From Bacteroidia bacterium (GTDB lineage: Bacteria > Bacteroidota > Ignavibacteria > UBA10030): a stretch of 64,000 nucleotides of DNA. The position numbers were made by a program, and so were the translations under genes. The notes under the pieces were generated by a model. It was not told where the DNA came from. It ran no database searches and saw only the letters and a program-made list of their open reading frames with translations. The stretch covers positions 1-64,000 of the forward strand of contig BQML01000006.1 in NCBI GenBank assembly GCA_022180565.1. Reading direction: 5' to 3'. Shown one piece after another: positions 60,850 through 64,000 of the stretch. Each line of letters begins with the position of its first letter. Position 1 is the stretch's first letter.

Positions 60850-62037
60850 ATGCGTCTCGACGATTGTAAGAATCTTTATCGCGACGGATTGCTCTCGGAC
60901 ACGATTCCGTTCTGGATTCCCCGTTCGCTTGATCGGGAACATGGGGGGTTTATCCATGTTCTCGACCGCGACGGATCCGTGCTGTCCACCGATAAGTCGA
61001 TCTGGCTCCAGGCAAGGTTTTCCTGGATGCTGGCGACCTTGTATCTGTCCGTGGAACCCCGAAAGGAGTGGCTGGAGGCCGCGCGTTCCGGCGTGGAATT
61101 CCTTGCCCGTCATGGATTCGACGCGGACCACAGGATGTTCTTCTGGGTGACGCGGGAAGGAAAGCCGCTCCGCAAGAGGAGATATGTTTTTTCAGAGCTC
61201 TTCACGGCGATGGCGTACGCGGCCTTCAGTCTTGCGTCCGGAGATGCCAGGTGGGCTTCCCAGGGAAGGGAAGTATTCAAAACGGCTCTACGCTACCACA
61301 CGACGCCCGGTCTCCTGTCCCCGAAGGTCGATCCCAAAACTCGGCCGATGAAAGGGCTGGCAATGACCATGATGCTCATTGCCGCGGCTCAGGAGTTGCG
61401 CAAAGCCGTCAACGATCCTCTCTTTACAACGGTGATCGACGACGGCATCAACGACATCGAACGGCATTTTTTGAAGCCGGAGTTCAAATGCCTCATGGAA
61501 AACGTCGGTCCCAAGGGAGAAGTGTACGACACGCTGGACGGCAGACAGGTGAATCCCGGTCACTCCCTCGAAGCCGGATGGTTCATTCTTGCGGAAGGTC
61601 GGTACCGAAACAACGACCCTCGTCTGATCAGGCTCGGCACGACGATCATCGATTGGTCGTATGAAATCGGACTCGACCGCGAGTACGGAGGGCTGCTGTA
61701 TTTTCGCGACGCCCGGGGGCTTCCGCCCACCGAGTACTGGCACGACATGAAATTCTGGTGGCCGCACAATGAGGCCATTGTTGCGACCTTGATGGCCTGG
61801 CGTTGCACCGGCGATCGCAAGTACCTCGACTGGCACGCGACGATGCACGACTGGGCGTACAGCCATTTCCCGGACAAGGAACACGGTGAATGGTTTGGGT
61901 ACCTGCGACGCGACGGGGCCATTTCTACGCCTGTGAAGGGCACGATGTGGAAAGGAATGTTCCATCTGCCGCGAATGCAGCTGCTGGGATGGAAGTTGTT
62001 GGAAGAGCAGGAAGGAATTGAAAACTCAAGAGTCTAA
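60850..62037 (+). CDS. N-acylglucosamine 2-epimerase / YihS-family isomerase
   Basis: 395 residues from the ATG at 60850, the usual length for the family (about 390-410); the frame open from 60814 adds only 12 residues. The (alpha/alpha)6 barrel carries DREHGGFIHVLDRDG near 30, FSELFTAMAYAAFSL near 115, NPGHSLEAGWFIL near 235 and WWPHNEAIVATLMAW near 305, with two His residues that catalyse ring opening and proton transfer in this family (N-acylglucosamine 2-epimerase, mannose isomerase YihS, cellobiose epimerase). It could therefore isomerise mannose to fructose. First gene of the plus-strand unit F. Confidence 0.9.
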   Translation: MRLDDCKNLYRDGLLSDTIPFWIPRSLDREHGGFIHVLDRDGSVLSTDKSIWLQARFSWMLATLYLSVEPRKEWLEAARSGVEFLARHGFDADHRMFFWVTREGKPLRKRRYVFSELFTAMAYAAFSLASGDARWASQGREVFKTALRYHTTPGLLSPKVDPKTRPMKGLAMTMMLIAAAQELRKAVNDPLFTTVIDDGINDIERHFLKPEFKCLMENVGPKGEVYDTLDGRQVNPGHSLEAGWFILAEGRYRNNDPRLIRLGTTIIDWSYEIGLDREYGGLLYFRDARGLPPTEYWHDMKFWWPHNEAIVATLMAWRCTGDRKYLDWHATMHDWAYSHFPDKEHGEWFGYLRRDGAISTPVKGTMWKGMFHLPRMQLLGWKLLEEQEGIENSRV

Positions 62038-62069
62038 AAAACAACGCGAATTAAACACATCAGCAACCG

Positions 62070-62930
62070 ATGGCAAGGATTGAAGACATACCCGACAACA
62101 ATGACGTTGAGTTTTACCGGAGCAACGGTTACTGGCTGAGTCCGAAGCTGTTTTCAGACGAAGAGCTCTCAGAGTTCAGGAAACACCATGCCATGGTCGT
62201 GGCCGGTGAATATGAGACGAAACGATTCCCTCTCAGCCGCGATCCGGAGCCTGGGGACACGTCGAAGCTGGTGCAGGTCAATAACGCGTATTGGACCGAC
62301 GCCACGATCGCCCGCCTGGTTCTCTCCCCTGTCATCGGAAGGATTGCCGCCGCGCTTTCAGGGGTCAGGGGCATTCGCCTCTGGCACGATCAATTGCTCT
62401 ACAAGCCGCCGCAGAGCGGAAGCTCGGGCGCGATCGGCTGGCATCAGGATCTGGGGTACTGGCAGTGCCTCGACAACGACAAGGCTCTTACGGCCTGGGT
62501 GGCATTGGAGGATGTGACCGAGGAGAACGGTTGCATGGAGGTCGTGCCCGGGAGCCATACCTGGGGGCTTCTTGGCGAGGATCATTTCTATCAAAAAGAC
62601 ATCGACCATCAGAAGAAACGCATTGAGCAGAAGACCGGCCGGCCGTTCACAACCAAATCGTGCGTGCTCCCGGCAGGATGCGTCAGCTTTCATCACTGTC
62701 TCACCATCCACGGAAGCCGGCCGAACCTGAGCAATCGCCCGCGCATTTCGATTGCCATTCATCTCATTGCAGACGGTACCCGCTATCGGGCCGGCAGTGT
62801 CTCGGATGATCACACCAGCAACACCCTCCGGCAACCGCGGGACGGCGATACGTACGCCGGACCTTATTTCCCCGTCCTGTACCGTGAGGGCGATACTCTC
62901 GCCAACGTCTGGATGAACTCGCCCCTGTGA
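62070..62930 (+). CDS. Phytanoyl-CoA dioxygenase (PhyH) family protein
   Basis: 286 residues. Fe(II) site HxD in GWHQDLGYW near 125 and the distal His in TIHGSRPN near 215, with Arg in NRPRIS for 2-oxoglutarate. TENGCMEVVPGSH is a family block. It starts 32 bases after the isomerase-family gene and is followed by a symporter gene, so it is probably part of the same unit. Second of two PhyH genes in the window (other at 40779-41513); sequences differ considerably. Substrate unknown. Confidence 0.9.
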   Translation: MARIEDIPDNNDVEFYRSNGYWLSPKLFSDEELSEFRKHHAMVVAGEYETKRFPLSRDPEPGDTSKLVQVNNAYWTDATIARLVLSPVIGRIAAALSGVRGIRLWHDQLLYKPPQSGSSGAIGWHQDLGYWQCLDNDKALTAWVALEDVTEENGCMEVVPGSHTWGLLGEDHFYQKDIDHQKKRIEQKTGRPFTTKSCVLPAGCVSFHHCLTIHGSRPNLSNRPRISIAIHLIADGTRYRAGSVSDDHTSNTLRQPRDGDTYAGPYFPVLYREGDTLANVWMNSPL

Positions 62931-62961
62931 ACAACGCCACCCTCCACTCCGTCACGGCTCC

Positions 62962-64000
62962 ATGAAGTTCACACTGATTGATGGAGTGATTGTCCTCGCC
63001 TATGTGACTGCCGCTGCCTGGGCCGGCCTGTCTGTACGGCGCCGTGTTCACACGATTGCGGACTTCCTCGTTGCAGGACGCCGCTTGCGGTATCACCTTG
63101 GTGTCGCCACACTTGTCGCCACAGAGTTGGGTCTGGTCACGATGATGTATTTCGCCGAACAGGGTTTTCGCTTCGGCCTTGCGGCATTCATCATTGGCGT
63201 AATCTGGGCCGCGGCGTACCTGACGATCGGCACAACAGGCTTCGTGGTTGACCGGCTTCGGACGATGGAGATTATGACCATCACCGAGTATTTCGCGCGC
63301 CGGTACGGCCGCGGCGTCCGCATTCTTGCGGCAAGTCTCCTGATCATCGCGGGCATTCTGAGCCTCGGCGTGTTCCTGAAGCTCGGCGCGCTCTTCATCG
63401 TACATTTTCTCGGCATCCCCGAAACCTCAATCCATGTCACAACGACAGTGCTCCTCATCCTCGTCCTCGCGTACACGGCGTTGGGCGGAATGGTCTCCGT
63501 CGTGCTGACCGATTTCATTCAGTTTGTCTTCCTCGCGCTCGGGATGGCCCTGACCACCGTCCTCGTGATCTCAGGTCACGGCCTCCTGGGATTTTTCGAC
63601 CAGGCGGCGGTTGCCTACAGCGCCGTCGGACTCGATCCGTTCGACCATCCGGAGTACGGCTGGTGGTTCATCGCCTACTGGACAGTCTTCGCAGTTTCCG
63701 GATGCGTTCTCTGGCAACCGGTCGCTCAACGAGTTCTCGCGGCGGAACATCCGGCCATCAACCGGTTTATCTTCAGGTCAACAGGACTGATGTTCCTCGG
63801 ACGTGCATTCTTTCCGATCATTTGGGGCATCGGAGCTGCGCTCCTGTTCGGTCTCGACAGCGATGCTTCGGCAGGAATGCCTCGCTTGCTCGCGGAGATT
63901 CTCCCGGCGGGACTGCTTGGACTTCTGACCGCGGGCATGTTTGCCGCGATGATGTCGACGGATTCCAGCTACATTCTGGCGTGGAGCAGTATCATCGTCC
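62962..64000 (+). CDS. Sodium:solute symporter (SSS family), partial at window edge
   Basis: Open from the ATG at 62962 to the end of the window (346 codons, no stop), so truncated by the edge. Hydrophobic segments begin at once (MKFTLIDGVIVLAYVTAAAW), FLVAGRRLRYHLG near 32, TITEYFARRYGRGVR near 107, AYTALGGMVSVVLTDFIQF near 165, and FAAMMSTDSSYILAWSS at the visible end, all signatures of the SSS family. It is a separate lineage from the tandem pair at 32748-36626. Likely imports a substrate of the neighbouring PhyH and epimerase-family enzymes (inference). Confidence 0.92.
   Translation, partial: MKFTLIDGVIVLAYVTAAAWAGLSVRRRVHTIADFLVAGRRLRYHLGVATLVATELGLVTMMYFAEQGFRFGLAAFIIGVIWAAAYLTIGTTGFVVDRLRTMEIMTITEYFARRYGRGVRILAASLLIIAGILSLGVFLKLGALFIVHFLGIPETSIHVTTTVLLILVLAYTALGGMVSVVLTDFIQFVFLALGMALTTVLVISGHGLLGFFDQAAVAYSAVGLDPFDHPEYGWWFIAYWTVFAVSGCVLWQPVAQRVLAAEHPAINRFIFRSTGLMFLGRAFFPIIWGIGAALLFGLDSDASAGMPRLLAEILPAGLLGLLTAGMFAAMMSTDSSYILAWSSIIV

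Noticed and set aside
1..64000. tRNA, rRNA, CRISPR, insertion sequence, prophage or defence genes
   Set aside because: No cloverleaf, direct-repeat array, transposase motif or phage or nuclease-type gene was recognised in reading both strands, although a tool-based scan was not possible.

Overview
The window looks like a chromosomal carbohydrate-utilisation island from an uncultured or little-studied member of the FCB (Fibrobacterota-Chlorobiota-Bacteroidota) group. Supporting features are a TonB-dependent receptor with an N-terminal carboxypeptidase-regulatory-like domain, a PorV/PorQ-type outer-membrane protein, and a large secreted protein ending in a type IX secretion (T9SS)-like sorting domain. 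Many genes carry good Shine-Dalgarno sites (AAGGAG, GAGGAGG), and two promoters match the sigma-70 pattern TTGACA-N17-TATACT exactly. Classical Bacteroidia usually lack both, so a relative such as Ignavibacteriota, Calditrichota or a similar candidate phylum fits better. This placement is an inference. I saw no rRNA, tRNA, CRISPR array, insertion sequence or phage gene.

Layout. (A) 26573 down to 1, minus strand: 19 closely packed genes led by an IclR-type regulator with its own promoter. They encode a sugar-phosphate-isomerase-like TIM barrel, two Tat-exported six-hairpin or heparinase-like enzymes, a flavin oxidoreductase, two Gfo/Idh/MocA dehydrogenases, a class III aminotransferase, a tandem amidohydrolase, three secreted (alpha/alpha) enzymes, two Asp-box propeller proteins, a PfkB sugar kinase, a GH38 alpha-mannosidase, a class I aldolase, a double ferritin-like protein and a fumarylacetoacetase-family hydrolase. 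(B) 44556 down to 26650, minus strand: 15 genes. They encode a MetE-like methyltransferase, glycoside-hydrolase-like proteins, a PhyH dioxygenase, a class V PLP enzyme, a xylose-isomerase-like enzyme, two paralogous sodium:solute symporters, two SDRs, a metallo-beta-lactamase-fold protein without its metal motif, an unknown Cys-rich protein, an acetoacetate-decarboxylase-like protein, a 2-hydroxyacid dehydrogenase and a clear L-rhamnose isomerase. (C) 44717-48499/48502: a 1261-residue secreted heparinase-like enzyme with a CBM9-like tail. (D) 55414 down to 48756: TonB receptor, sorting-domain protein and PorV-like protein behind a strong promoter. (E) 60749 down to 55835: a fucose-isomerase-like protein, an ABC sugar permease, a sugar-binding protein and a GH172 (DUF2961) enzyme. 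(F) plus strand from 60850: an N-acylglucosamine-2-epimerase-family isomerase, a second PhyH dioxygenase and a third, truncated sodium symporter.

Together the genes describe capture and processing of a complex glycan at the cell surface and periplasm (units A, C, D, E), uptake by symporters and an ABC system, and intracellular processing through several sugar isomerases, oxidoreductases, a kinase and an aldolase. Rhamnose and possibly mannose-type or uronic sugars are suggested by the isomerase, GH38 and lyase-like genes. The least explained parts are the duplicated propeller/six-hairpin module (7430-13006) and the coupled cassette at 26650-32751, which joins the rhamnose isomerase to enzymes with no standard role in rhamnose use. 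At least thirteen gene junctions in A and B are ATGA/GTGA or TAATG-type overlaps. These were used here to correct several start sites.
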